This document shows positions 10,104 to 21,049 of a DNA stretch of 64,000 nucleotides, piece after piece. The position numbers were made by a program, and so were the translations under genes. Below the pieces are notes generated by a model. The model saw only the letters and a list, made by a program, of their open reading frames with translations, was not told the origin of the DNA and ran no database searches. The number at the start of each line of letters is the position of its first letter. Positions within the stretch are counted from its first letter, which is position 1. The stretch lies in the NCBI GenBank assembly GCA_021234155.1, contig JAJEKV010000024.1, positions 12,872,913 to 12,936,912 on the forward strand. The letters run 5' to 3'. This DNA comes from Isoetes taiwanensis (lineage: Eukaryota; Streptophyta; Lycopodiopsida; Isoetales; Isoetaceae).

Positions 10104-13100
10104 GGTGCTGGGGGTGCAAATGGCGCCATGTTGCAGCCTCAAGGTGCCATTTTCAAGTATGCTGAGGATGCAAATGGCGCCATGGTGCCATTTGCATTCA
10201 CTAGCATGCAAAAAAACATGTTGAGGATGCATTCACCAGCATGCATTTGGTCTACTATAACAAATGCACGTTCAGGTATGCCAGGAGATTTGCTGTGGAG
10301 TCACCTTCGTTCAGCTTGGTACCACTGAAGATTTTAGTCACGACGAGATTCAAAATGCGGCTTACAACTTTGACGAAGAGCCATTTAGTGGGGCAGGATT
10401 TGACCTTCTTATGAATGTTGGCAAAGAAAAGCATGATCCTACTAATGGTAGTGATTCAATTCAGCAACAAATTTCGTAATTCAGCTTCATAAACAAAATT
10501 TTCTTGATGTGTAAATTTGTCAATTTCAGAAGTTAATGATGCCCTTTCTTGTGTGAAATAGGTAAAACTTGCTAACTTAAGTTGCAGTATTTTTTTTTTT
10601 TTTTTTTTTTTTTTTCCCTCTCTGATATTAATGGCGCCAAATTTGGACAAAATATGTGTGAAAAAATGCTAAATAGCGCCACATTATCGTATAAAACATC
10701 TTAAAAAATGTCTTAAAAATAATTTCATCTCCAGTTGGAATCATGAAATTTGTCATTTTAATGAAATTGTGCTTCTTACTTTGATTTTTTCGCGTTTGAT
10801 ATGCCTAGTCAACTCCATCAACTTTGTCTTTTGGATCCCATTTGTCTCATTTTGATCCATGATTATATCAATATCTAGTTCCTTTCGGTATGCCTTAGAT
10901 CTTGTGTTCTTGATAATTTTGTCATTCTTAGCTTCATGTGCAAGTAAGATTCGATTTCTTCCAATGGAATTGGTCCTCGCTTTATTTCCTCCTCCTAGTT
11001 TTCGTTCATAGGTTCACGGACTTGCCACTTGGTTTTTATTGGCATCTTGTTTTGTTATAGTCCATTCACTTTATACTCCTTTTGTCAGTTTTCTTCTAGC
11101 ACATCTATTCATTTATGGCTCCATCATTTCTTCTGTTCATGGCTCCGTTGTTCCTTCAACTCCTTTCACTCAAAATTGCTTCATTATTTATTTGCTACTT
11201 TTTTGTGTTGCTTGCTCCTTTTTCATTATGCGTCTTTGTTTAGTCATGTACTTGCTTCATGTGTTCCTATAGTTCTGTTGGATTTTTTGTTCTAATAATA
11301 TTTACAGTTGTGGTTTTGACATTATGGTTTTATCTCATGTGGATTGGTTCTTTTTAGATTCTCATAATGACTTGGTTGTCATTATTTTTGTGAATTTGTC
11401 CGTGATGTTCCATCTCAGTGGTACCATTCTATCTATCATAGTTTGAGTTATGAACCACGCTTGTTCAAATTTTGTCCAAATATGGTCCAACTACTATATA
11501 AAGCACGTTTGCTTCTTTTGCATCGTATTGGACATCAGCTCCTTTGGACCACTACTCTAGTGCTCGGCTCAGTTTAATCGTCTGCCTTGCATTGCTTTTT
11601 TGGCCATAGTCTTGACCTTTTTGCTCTGGGTTAGTCTATATTGTTCTTTTACAATGTCATTGTCCCAGATGTTCCATAATCCTTTTGTGATATTGGTCCA
11701 TCCATCTCTTTGCTTCTTTAGTCCGAACTTTTGGGTTCTATAGTTGATGTGTTACACTCCACTCACTCTATCGTCTTCATTGATGTTATTACTCCATTCA
11801 ATCATGTTTGCATTATATTCCTCCATTTGGTTCTTGTTTGCTCCTTTTTTATTGATAGCTAGATTAGTTCTGGCTCCCTTTAACTTTGGTTTGCAGCTTT
11901 ACGCCCTTAGTTGCTTTGTTTTTCTTTATTAGTTTCTTTGATTGTTGCTCCTTTTCTATTGTTGTATATTTGTTCGGTCTCATTGTCATTTGTGATTATC
12001 GACGTATTTATACTTCTTTTAGATTCTTATGTTGTTGTTGTCGTTGTTATTACCATATTCAGGGATTTGTCTTGTTTGTTATGTTCTTTTTCCATCTCTC
12101 ATTGCATTATTCCATTTGTATCTTTCATTTTTTCAAGCCCTTGGTTCAAGCATTTATGTTTTCCGTGCTTGTTCTGTGTTGTGTATGCTCCATTTAGTTC
12201 CCGTGTTTCTCCCGTTTTTTTTCTTTGTCACATTATCCACATTTGTTCCGTTATTTTTTGTCTACTCCATTTGCTCGATTTAGTTGGTTGGTCCTATTGG
12301 CTATATTTGTTGTTCGGGTGCCTTAGTTGCACTGCTCCACTGGCCTCCTGACTCTATCAACCCTTCGACTTGCTTTTGTATCTCCTTGCCCTCCATTCTT
12401 CCAAGTTCTTTGATTAAGTTCTTTGCGGCTTTCTTTGAGTTTTCTATTTTTCCTTACCCTTCAGGTTTCGTTTTACTCCTCTCTTTTGAGTTCTCTGTCT
12501 TCCCTTGTCCTTTCTATTTTATTCCTCATTCTAAGTTCCATTTTATAGGTTCTCTTCTTTTTTCTATGTTGTTGTTTCTCTTTTTTAAATTTGGTCTTGG
12601 TGCCTTTTGCTCAAGGACTGCCTTTTTCCTTTTGTACTTCTTATTGGCCCTTTTGTCTCAGTGGATTTTTTCTCTTTGTTCCTCTTGCTTCATCATCCCA
12701 CTCTTACTCCTTGTGCTCCTTACCAACATTGCTCCATTTTCTTGCTTTACTCCTTTTGTTCCATTGGGTTCTTTAGCTTACTATGGCCACGTTTGCCCAT
12801 TTTGGATCCCTTTTGTTTATCTCATCCAGGTGTTTATTTGTTCTGGATTAAAATGTCGTTTCACATTGCTCTAATCACCTTCTTCTTTAGTTGCTTTGTC
12901 AATTGTGTTCCATTTTAGTCTTTGTTACCTTGGCTTTGTTCGTTTTTATCCTCAACTTGATCTTCCCTGCTCTTAGGTCCATTCCCATTTACGACGACGT
13001 TCCATTTGATTCCTTTACCTCCTCCATTAGCTCTAATTGCCACCTTGGCTTTTTGAGGTAAATTCCTAGACTTCTTTCAGCCACTTGATGTATCTCAGGA
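7200..13100. other. Long pyrimidine/T-rich gene-free region
   Basis: The plus strand is strongly T- and C-rich for about 6 kb (apart from the inverted-repeat block at 9.48-10.25 kb). Many overlapping frames here encode only hydrophobic Phe/Leu/Ser-rich strings, an expected by-product of T-rich DNA, and are not called. T runs lie at about 10069-10102 and 10590-10615. The composition resembles the long leader or LTR of a retroelement, but no domain proves it. Confidence 0.5.
9484..10250. repeat. Dense block of GGCACC/GGTGCC inverted and direct repeats
   Basis: Words such as AAATGGCACC, CCATTTGGGGGG, TATACCTACCCCC and CATCCTCAAGGTGCCAT recur in both orientations every 30-110 bp. An exact direct duplication of about 85 bp is visible around 9490-9650 (ATGGCACCATTTGCATCCTC ... 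CACCCCCCAAATGGCACC). Reading frames on both strands are open because of the repeat (Pro/Trp/His-rich strings) and are not real genes. A T34 run interrupts the block near 10069. Confidence 0.85.
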
Positions 13101-13160
13101 CCCATCCTAGGAATGCCACGGTTCTATTGCAGCAATAGAACCGACATTCCTTAGATGGGG
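13101..13160. repeat. Hairpin upstream of a TATA-like motif (family with 22616-22680)
   Basis: Arms CCCATCCTAGGAATGCCACG... and the inverse ...GACATTCCTTAGATGGGG fold over a two-base centre (GGTTCTATTGC/GCAATAGAACC). It is followed about 30 bp later by CTATTTATATCCCC, a TATA-like motif. The left arm is clearly related to the arm at 22616-22650. Confidence 0.8.
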
Positions 13161-13814
13161 ACGCCCATCATCATTTCCTCCTATTTATATCCCCATTTTT
13201 CTCTGTGCTGGTTATCGGCGTTCTTTTGAGCTTCTCATATTGTTGTTGTTTTACCCTACTCAGCTTCCGACCCTCCCTTCCCTTTGTTGCATCTTGGGCT
13301 TAGATGGTTCTGCTTTATGTGCTTATGTTTCTGTGATTTTTCCAATTAGTTGGCTGCTTATGGCGTGTTGCTATAGAGGTCATATTTATTGTTTTATTAT
13401 TTACTTATTCTTTCGCGACGTGGCACTGTAGCCTTCGAGACATTTTTTCTCATTTATTCACTCTCGGTGTGGCGTTATAGCCTCTGTGGCAGCACTAATC
13501 GGATGTTTTTTCTCGTGATGGTCATTCCGCAGATGGTTCCGATTGGTCGGCTGTTGTTTTTTTTCTTGGTGTGGCACTGGAGGCTTTGATCTTTATTGTT
13601 CTCTATATATTATTGCACTTCGGCACAAGCCGTTGCTTGTACCTCCTAATTTTCTAACGGGTCATTCTTCTTTTCAAGACTTTTCATTGCAGGTTCTTTT
13701 GTGAAGATCTCTCGGTCGTCATCAGAAGGCACGGGATCAAGCTACTCCTTTTAGGATGCCTTACCATCATGTTACTCCTTTTAGCATTTCTCGGTTGATG
13801 TATGCTAGGGGTCT

Positions 13815-14960
13815 GATACAGAGCGGCTCTGGGGAGTGGTTCAAGCCAACAAGGATTTTATGGCAAGGGCATATGAAAACTTATAGAGGAAAATATATTG
13901 GTTTAAAGTATAATATGGTTGATAATGGGACGCCGACTTGTTGGAACCAAAATCGGCACAGAACAACGTAGCTCTGCCGGATTTGCTGGAACACTGACGA
14001 ATCTTTTCTATATAAAGCCGATATGCTCCTATTTGCCATCTTTCATCTATTTACCGCAGAACAGGGACCCCCCAAGCTATCTCTGACCGATTTTCCCTTT
14101 ATCTGATTCTCCTTGCCTTTTTCTAGAAAGCTATTATCAGAAGATAAAAAGGGCAATCCGAGAACATACCTTTAATCCTATATAAATAAGTGAAGAATCC
14201 AGCATTCAGGCATGCGATCCAGCTCTGCTTAAAACTCTGTTATGGTCTAAAGCCTCCGACCCAGCTCTACTATCTGCCTTTGATCCCGCTATAAACTGCT
14301 GCCATACCCTGTCACAACTCATGCCCGTACTGCCTTATTGTTGTTAAGAGTTGGGAAGATCCTTGTTGAAGACAAGATAACGATTTCTTGTACTTGCTTG
14401 AGCTCGGTTGGGTGGATAAGGGAGCTCTTATCAAGTTGTTCTGGCTCTAAGCCGATAGCGGACACGTGCACCGGAAAGAGGTTGCTACATATGCAGCGGA
14501 CCTCACTTCAAAGCTTTTTGCCCAAAGAAGCAGACACCTGCAGACAAGCCCCAAACTGAAATTGAAGTTCCCAAGAACAAGGAAGACAAAGGAAAAGTGT
14601 TAATGCATACTATTGCAGAAACATCTAACAGCAGCTCTCATGGGAAAGTTGACAAAGCTGCAGCCAGGGAGTTTGAGAGAAGCCGATTAACTATCGGTCA
14701 GCATAGAGATTTTTCTGTTCAAGTGCGGACCATGCCTTGAAGGATCAGAAAAAGAACATTCCTAGGGAAGTGAGATTGCTCTTAAGAAGGGAAGGACCAA
14801 CATACCTTTCTCATGACAATCAAAAGGGTTGATGAAATTTCTTTCAGGTTTGTAGAGCGATCAAGGTCGATCGACTGAAAGAAGGGAAGGACTTGATACA
14901 GAGCGGCTCGAGGGAGTGCTTCAAGCCAACAAGGATTTTATAGCAAGAGCATATACAACT
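13815..14960. repeat. Segment bounded by 68-bp direct repeats
   Basis: The sequence beginning TGATACAGAGCGGCTC and ending in AAGGATTTTATRGCAAGRGC occurs at 13815-13882 and again at 14891-14960, about 88-90% identical, same orientation, 1077 bp apart. The interior has no intact frame. It may be a small LTR-like or tandemly duplicated retroelement segment. Confidence 0.6.
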
Positions 14961-16019
14961 ATAAACCCCATTTCCAAATGACAAAACCCCATTTGGCCAA
15001 TGTTAACCTAACCCTAAAAAGTCCCCATATAAGGGCTTTCTTTAAACCCTAAACCTTTCTTCTTTTCGCAATTAGGGTTTTCGTGGGCCATTCCGGCCAA
15101 GCCAAGACCCTAGTTTGCATTGCCAGGCTCCAAAAAGCCGCATTTGCACAACGGATCTTCCAGCAGTAGCCGCCTTCAGCCTGAACGAAGGCATAGATGC
15201 ATTCCGAGGAGCAGGAACGAGTCAGGGATCAGGTAAATGGTTATTCTGTTGTGCAATGCCGCACTTTAGTCCAACAATGAGTTGGTTTAGCATGTTAGTT
15301 CAGCCTTAGAGGCCTTATAGATTCTGAGATCACAAGCTCTAACAAAGGAACTTAACTCTGGATGTTTAGGTAGATAGGTTAGATGTTATTCTACATTTCA
15401 ATTCTTTATGATGATGGTGATTCCACTCTGTGCTATTCTATGTATTGGGAAAGGGGGTAGAGACCCTAAAAGCCTCTGTAGCAGATGATCCTAGATAGCC
15501 TCATTAATTCCCAATTAATGCGGCCCGTGCACAGGAGCCCGCCTGGTTGTGGGTGGCGGGGCCAGACCGGAGGATAAGGGGGACTTATCCCATCACAGAT
15601 TGATCCCTCTGGTGTGTAAAGCCTACCGAGGATCTTAGTGGGCTAGGCTTAATGGTTTGCCACTGCATGTGGGTAAGGCATGAGCTCGACACCTCTTGGG
15701 TGATGCGTCACCTTCAATGAGGTTCAAGTTGAATACGGGCAGTGACCCTCTAGCCGTTTGTGATGGGCATGCATGCCTTGCAGGGGGGGTGACTCTCCTC
15801 CTGCCTCATCGGGACTGGGGAAATGCAACCCAGCAGTAGCCCTCGCAGCTAGGCCGAGCCCGAAGGAAGATGGGGCAAATGACCCATCCACTCTTCCTTA
15901 CTAACCTAGTCCTTGGGATTGGCGCCAGGTGGATGGCCCCTGCCAGTTTGGCTGTCAGGGGGATGAACTCCGCCTTCTGATACGATGGGAGCATCGTAGA
16001 GGAAGTAGAGGACGTCAAG
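14960..16019 (+). mobile_element. LTR-like sequence of a retroelement (5' side)
   Basis: It contains a TATA-like CATATAAGG (15025-15033) followed by a leader with telobox-type AACCCTAA words, then a block (15445-15540) shared with 2335-2480 and 50385-50480, and ends next to a primer-binding site at 16020. This order (promoter, shared terminal block, PBS) fits a 5' LTR. The exact TG...CA ends and a matching 3' LTR were not found, so boundaries are approximate. Confidence 0.5.
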
Positions 16020-16031
16020 TGGTATCAGAGC
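16020..16031 (+). other. Primer-binding site complementary to initiator tRNA-Met
   Basis: TGGTATCAGAGC is the standard plant LTR-retrotransposon primer-binding site, complementary to the 3' end of initiator methionine tRNA. It immediately follows the LTR-like region. Confidence 0.8.
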
Positions 16032-16228
16032 ATGATCTTGGCAGACCAAGATCGAGCACTGACCATTCCCTGTTAGGACTAACAGTAGACTTCCAGTCTT
16101 GGGAATAGCCACCCAAGCATGAACCTCGAAAATTGGGAAAAACAAATTTCAATCTCTAGTGCAGCAAGTAGAAAAATGCTTAGTAAGAATTTTTAGCAAA
16201 ACCCTACAAAATTATGGCCACAAAGGTG

Positions 16229-16517
16229 TGACCCCCCACAGAGTGCGCCCAGGGCCAATCCGAAATTTTTGGAATGGCCTCTCGCACACTATGTGAGTGG
16301 TGGACCCATGTTGACCTAGATAGATGCATAATTAGTGTAATCTGATAGTGCAGGGCAACTTAATCCCTAAATTTGAGCTAGATTTGTATGTTATAACACT
16401 AAGAAACACTTATAAAGTGAAAATGGGAGTAAAAAAGGGATGACCCCTCACAGAGTGCGCCCTGGGCCAATCCAAATTTTTTGGAATGGCTTCTTGCACA
16501 CTGTGTGAGTGGTGGAC
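16229..16517 (+). repeat. Leader tandem repeat, about 210-bp period
   Basis: A roughly 77-bp module (CACAGAGTGCGCCC, GGGCCAATCC, TTTTTGGAATGGC, GTGAGTGGTGGAC) occurs at 16229-16305 and 16439-16517. It lies between the primer-binding site and the H3-like frame. Confidence 0.8.
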
Positions 16518-16594
16518 ACTTTTCTATCTACATTAATGCCTTGCAGAATTGTACAACATGAAATTGCAGGTCCAAACCCTAAAATCCCCAGACC

Positions 16595-16602
16595 TATAAA
16601 TA
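16595..16602 (+). promoter_or_regulatory. TATA box of the H3-like frame
   Basis: TATAAATA stands 112 bp upstream of the ATT codon that replaces the H3 start, followed by a pyrimidine-rich leader. The spacing is good for a plant RNA polymerase II promoter. The preceding CAAACCCTAAAATCCCC resembles the telobox setting at 15010. Confidence 0.6.
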
Positions 16603-16706
16603 GACCATTAGGGTTCCTCATTTACACTTTCCTTCTCCAGTTAGCCGCTCTTCGTCCAACAAGGCGATTTTTAGGCGCCCGAAAGGCGATTACGCTATTT
16701 CAAAAC

Positions 16707-17825
16707 ATTGCCTGCACCAAACAAACTGCTCGGATGGTAGTGCCCGACGATTTCGTCGGTGCCCAAGTTCTTGCTGCTCAACAAAAGGCAAGAGAGGCTC
16801 CGGAGCAAGCCAGACGAGAGCAAGATCCGGACGCAAACCCTGATGACCAAGAGGAGGATCAGGCGCACCAGGAGGAGGAGGAGGAGCATACCCAACATAC
16901 AGAGGAGCAGGAGAACCCTGAGAGTCAGGGTGATGGAGGACAAAACGAGGAGGACGAGGATGAAGAGATGACAGAGGAGATGGTGCGTAGACTCAAGAAG
17001 ATGGAGAAGAGGGGAAAGGAGAAGAGGGAAGCCAAGAGGAAGAGGATGGAAGAGAAGATGGAGCGGAAAAGGCTGAAGGAGGAGCACAAGAAGCGGAGGG
17101 AAGAAAAAGGTAAGGACCCAGAAGTGCCGAAGAAACCCCGGCGAAAGACAAAATCAACACCGGCAAAAGGAATTACAATAACGGAGCGGGAGCCCGACAG
17201 ATCGCCATCTTCGTCCTCGGACACTGAGTCAGATGAGGAGACAAGGGTTCCCCGCCCAGCTGAAGGCTCGGGACCTTCAAACATCGATGCCCAAGAGGAG
17301 GAATCGGCAGCAGCATCACCCCCTTACCCCAAGTGGCCAAAGAAGCCGGCAGCAGATCCCAAGAATGGCAGGCCAGCGAGGGAGTCCTATGTACTCAAGC
17401 ACAAGCAAGAGTACAGAAAGAAGCTCAAAGAGTACAACCAATACATGAAAATGTATGAGGAGTACTCGAAGTACTACGAGCAGCACAAGGTAACCTACGT
17501 GGAGGGAGGCAGGTCGTCGAAGAAGAACACCCTGAAGCCGCCCCCGGATAGACCAGCACCCCCAAAGAAGCCGATGAAGAGAAAGGCGGATTCATACTTC
17601 GCGAGAGCTGCTCGGGAGATCCGCCATTTTCAGAGGAGCTACGGGCTGTTGATCCCACGAGCCGCCTTTGCGAGACTGACCCGCGAAATTTTGCAGGAGT
17701 TCGACAACACAAAGAGAGTAACAGATGACATGTTACTCGCATTGCAGGAGGCAGCGGAGCAGAGACTAGTACAACATTTTGAAGACTCTCTAGCATGGCT
17801 CTCCATGCTAAGAGAGTAACTATAG
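16707..17825 (+). pseudogene. Histone H3/CENH3-like protein with about 290-residue internal insertion, broken 3' end
   Basis: The open frame 16509-17819 holds 436 codons. Codons 67-75 read I-A-C-T-K-Q-T-A-R, the histone H3 amino terminus (A-R-T-K-Q-T-A-R) with the start ATG changed to ATT and Arg2 to Cys. Codons 369 on read REIRHFQRSYGLLIPRAAF, then TREILQEF and MLLALQEAAEQRLVQHFED: the H3 fold alphaN-alpha2, with CENH3-flavoured wording (RHFQ, LLIP). After FED a one-base deletion shifts the frame; the next frame continues LHAKRVTI (17802-17825), matching H3 loop 2, and then homology stops at a tandem-repeat boundary, so alpha3 is lost. Between tail and fold lie an acidic tract (EEDQAHQEEEEEHTQ), a Lys/Arg/Glu coiled-coil-like tract, a Ser/acidic patch and a Lys/Tyr-rich helix. 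It sits downstream of an LTR-type PBS. Function unknown; homology to H3 is firm, status as gene or retroelement cargo is inference. Confidence 0.8.
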
Positions 17826-19217
17826 CATGTATGGATTCTGATTCATAACCTTGAATCACAAAATTGGATTGACAAAAACTGGCAAAATTGGAGACTTAGC
17901 CCTGAACAGCACCAAAGGAGAGAAAACAAATAATTGCCAACCAATAGTGCTATCTATTAAGCTCTCTAAACCTCTACATCCAAAAAACTGGACCAAATAT
18001 TTGGACCCAAATATTTGTTAGACCGTATTAGCAATACATATCCAACCCATATGGATGGATAGAAAGACTCTATGCAATCACTTGGCCATATAAGCAAAAT
18101 ATGGTCAACTAAATCGTATTAGAAGGGAACGCACTCTAAATAACATGGTTACTATTGTGATCTCTCACATCTCATAACATAGGACATGTCTAGGAAGCTG
18201 ACATCCATTACTTAAAGTGCCGACATGCTGACTATTTCAAAATGAGCATTGTATATTTTACTATAATAGCATTTCTATTTGTATAATTTACAGATTTTCA
18301 AATAAGGTTCTATTGTTCAAGGTAAGTCTTAATCTAATGAATCTAAGAGCAAATCGAAGCTGCTGAAGAAAGCTATATCTGAGCATATAAGAAGCATTTG
18401 GAACAACCTCACCTCTTGTATTACAATTATTCGACAACCCTGCATAAATTATTCGACAATCCTGCTGCTGTTGTATCAGTTGTAACTTCTGCAAAATACA
18501 ACAAAATGTTAAATGCAAGCCAAAACAATGTTAAATAGCAAGACACATGTTGAAACCACATATGTATTACCACCATATCTTTCTATTGCATCTGTAAGGC
18601 CATGCTGCATCTATTTAAGCAATTCCAGGGGGCACGGTCAAAATGCCTGGCTTTTCATTGTCAGGTTGCCGATTGTCCATGTAGATCTATTCTGGAGTAG
18701 GCTCTCAGGCATTGTAATGCCCAATATGCAAAGCAATCCAAGTTATCGCTATACCTTTCTATTGCATCTGGACCTTCATGTCGCATCCATATTACCAATC
18801 CCGCCAAATTAGCACGTATGCATTCTGATTCATAACCTTGAATCACAAAATTCGATTGACAAAAACTAGCAAAATTGGAGACTTAGTCGTGAACAACACC
18901 AAAGGAGAGAAAACAAATAATTGCCAACCAATAGTGCTGTCTCTTAAGCTCTCTAAACCTCTACATTGAAAGAAGTTGACCAAATATTTGGACCCAAATA
19001 TTTGTTAGATCGTATTATGAAGCAATGCATATGCAACCCATAAGGATCGGTAGAAAGACTCTACCCAATCACTTGGATCAACTAAATCATATTAGGGAAA
19101 TGCACTCTAAATAACATGGTTACTATGTGGTGTCTCACATGTCATAACATATAACATGTCTAGGAAGCTGACATGCCGACATGCTGACTATTTCAAAATG
19201 AGCATTGTATCTTTTAC

Positions 19218-20310
19218 TATAATAGCATTTCCATTCTTGCACTGCGACTCGCATGAAACCAACAAAGCGATAGATAGGCTTCTCATTCATCTCAGCAGAT
19301 TTTCTACAATGGTGGACAGTGGATAGCCGCACACATGCGAACTACCCACGAAAAATAAAGGGAAAATCCAATTATATCATTTGGACCCCAAAACAAATAC
19401 AATGCTAATAGATGAGTGGCTGATGTACCTGCTGAAAGCTTATCACCGGGATTAAAAAACCCCGCCCTTTCGGGTTTTCGAGGAAAAACCCTAGTGATAA
19501 GCCTTCGGCAAGGGGCTTAGACAAACGTAAGGCATAGAATCGCTCCCAAAACCCACATGGAGAAGTCAAAACGGATGGCGCTCGCCAACCTGTACCTGCA
19601 CATCACCAACAACAAACGAGAAACATACCAAAGAATAGCATCACCCAGTGGGTGGAAAAAAAGCATCACCCAATCGGGTGGAAAAACATGATAAAAAACT
19701 AGGCTTGTACAAAATATAATAAACAAAGAAGGGGAGGGTGGGTTCAAAGAGAATAAGGTACTGCTGAGAGAAGAGGAAGCGCCGATGAAACATCGATGAA
19801 GAACTCTGCAATAAGTAGCAAACGCCCAACCTGATGAACGGCCCAAAATGCATGTGATGCATGCATGCGACGCATGCAATGCATGCATGCTCGTCTTGAG
19901 CAAGAATGCCGATTCGCTACGCGAATCGACGACATTCTTGCACTGCGACTCGCATGAAACCAACAAAGCGCCCGAATACCAAAGGACTTTCTTAACAAAC
20001 TAGGATCGAGGGCGAAGGTCCACGGGATGAAGGCTAAAGGCGAAAAGGACAATGAGAAAAGCAACGCCAAATTGGCCAAACCAGGCGGGAAGAAGCCCCT
20101 CCCCGCACGGAAACAAATCAAAGAGAATAAAGATGCTGGCGAGAGAAGAGGAAGCGCCCGATGAAACATCGATGAAGAACTCTGCAATAAGTAGCAAACG
20201 CCCAACCTGATGAACGGCCCAAAATGCATGTGATGCATGCATGCGACGCATGCAATGCATGCATGCTCGTCTTGAGCAAGAATGCCGATTCGCTACGCGA
20301 ATCGACGACA
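19218..20310. mobile_element. Insertion in repeat unit 2: two head-to-tail copies of an unknown element
   Basis: Comparing tandem unit 1 with unit 2 shows that 19218-20310 is inserted. Its start CATTCTTGCACTGCGACTCG recurs at 19934, and its terminal about 190 bp (19745-19937) recurs at 20118-20309. So two copies lie head to tail, overlapping at CATTC. Each copy ends in a hairpin (GATTCGC-TAC-GCGAATC) preceded by ATGCATGCATGC words. Copy 1 also contains the 19438-19505 hairpin that resembles a LINE 3' end at 55327-55385. A clear target-site duplication was not found. Confidence 0.65.
19438..19505 (-). repeat. LINE-3'-end-like hairpin
   Basis: Arms GCTTATCAC / GTGATAAGC enclose GGGATTAAAAAACCCCG ... 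GGAAAAACCCTA. The same layout (CTACTAC-GGGATGAAAAAACCCC ... GGAAAAACCCTG-GTAGTAG) is at 55327-55385, just 3' of a minus-strand LINE frame. Confidence 0.6.
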
Positions 20311-21049
20311 TTTGTATAATTTATAGACTTACAGATAAGATTCTATTGTCCTAGGTACGTCTTAGTCTAATAAATCCAAGAGCAAATCGAAGTTGCTGAA
20401 GGAAGCTATATCTTGAGCGTATAGGAAACAGTCGAAACAACCCCACCTCTTGTATTACAGTTATTCGACAATCCTGCATAAATTATTCGACAATCCTACA
20501 GCTTCCCTGTTGTTGTATCGGTTATAACTTCTGCAAAATACAACAAAATGTTAAAAGGCAAGGCAAACAATGTTAAAGAGCAAGACACATGTTGAAATTG
20601 CATATGTGTTATCACTACATATGTGTTATCACTATATCTTTCTATTGCATCTGTACGACCATGTTGTATCTATTTAAGCAATTCCAGGGAGCATGGTCAA
20701 AATGCTTGGCTTTTCATTGTCAGGTTGCCCATTGTCCATGTAGTTCATTCCATAGATGCTATTCTGGAGTAGGCTCGCAGGCATTGTAATGCCTAGTATG
20801 CAAAGCAATCCAAGTTACCGCTATACCTCTCTATTGCATCTGGACCTTCATGTCGCATCCATATTAGCAATCTTGCCCAGCATGTATGCATTCTGATTCA
20901 TAACCTTGAATCACAAAATCGGATTGACAAAAATTGAAAAAATTGGAGACTTAGCCCTGAACCGCACCAAAGGAGAGAAAATAAATAATTGCCAACCAAT
21001 AGTGCTGTCTCTTAAGCTCTCGAAACATGCATGCAGCAATAGCCCACAT

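Larger units (their letters stand above)
17824..21030 (+). repeat. Tandem repeat array, unit about 0.98 kb, 2.2 copies
   Basis: Units begin with GCATGTATGCATTCTGATTC-like sequence at about 17826, 18811 and 20879. Unit 1 runs 17826-18810; unit 2 is 18811-19217 plus 20311-20878, split by an insertion; unit 3 diverges after about 21026. Shared landmarks include AATTGCCAACCAATAGTGC, GACCAAATATTTGGACCC and TTGCATCTGGACCTTCATG. No coding capacity is evident. Confidence 0.85.

Noticed and set aside
9454-10328. Pro/Trp/Met-rich frames on both strands
   Set aside because: Created by the repeat block; the same words are open in several frames.
7617-12918. Many hydrophobic frames resembling membrane proteins
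   Set aside because: They follow from T/C-rich DNA, overlap in several frames, and show no family motif.
13815-14960. TGATACAGAGC as a primer-binding site
   Set aside because: It differs from the tRNA-Met site TGGTATCAGAGC at several positions and occurs at both ends of the repeat.
16695-17284. Leu-rich and Ser/Phe-rich minus-strand frames
   Set aside because: Shadows of the acidic/lysine-rich H3-like frame on the other strand.
17290-17510. HMG-box in the insertion of the H3-like protein
   Set aside because: Some Lys/Tyr helix wording is similar, but the conserved Trp and Pro pattern of the HMG box is not convincing.
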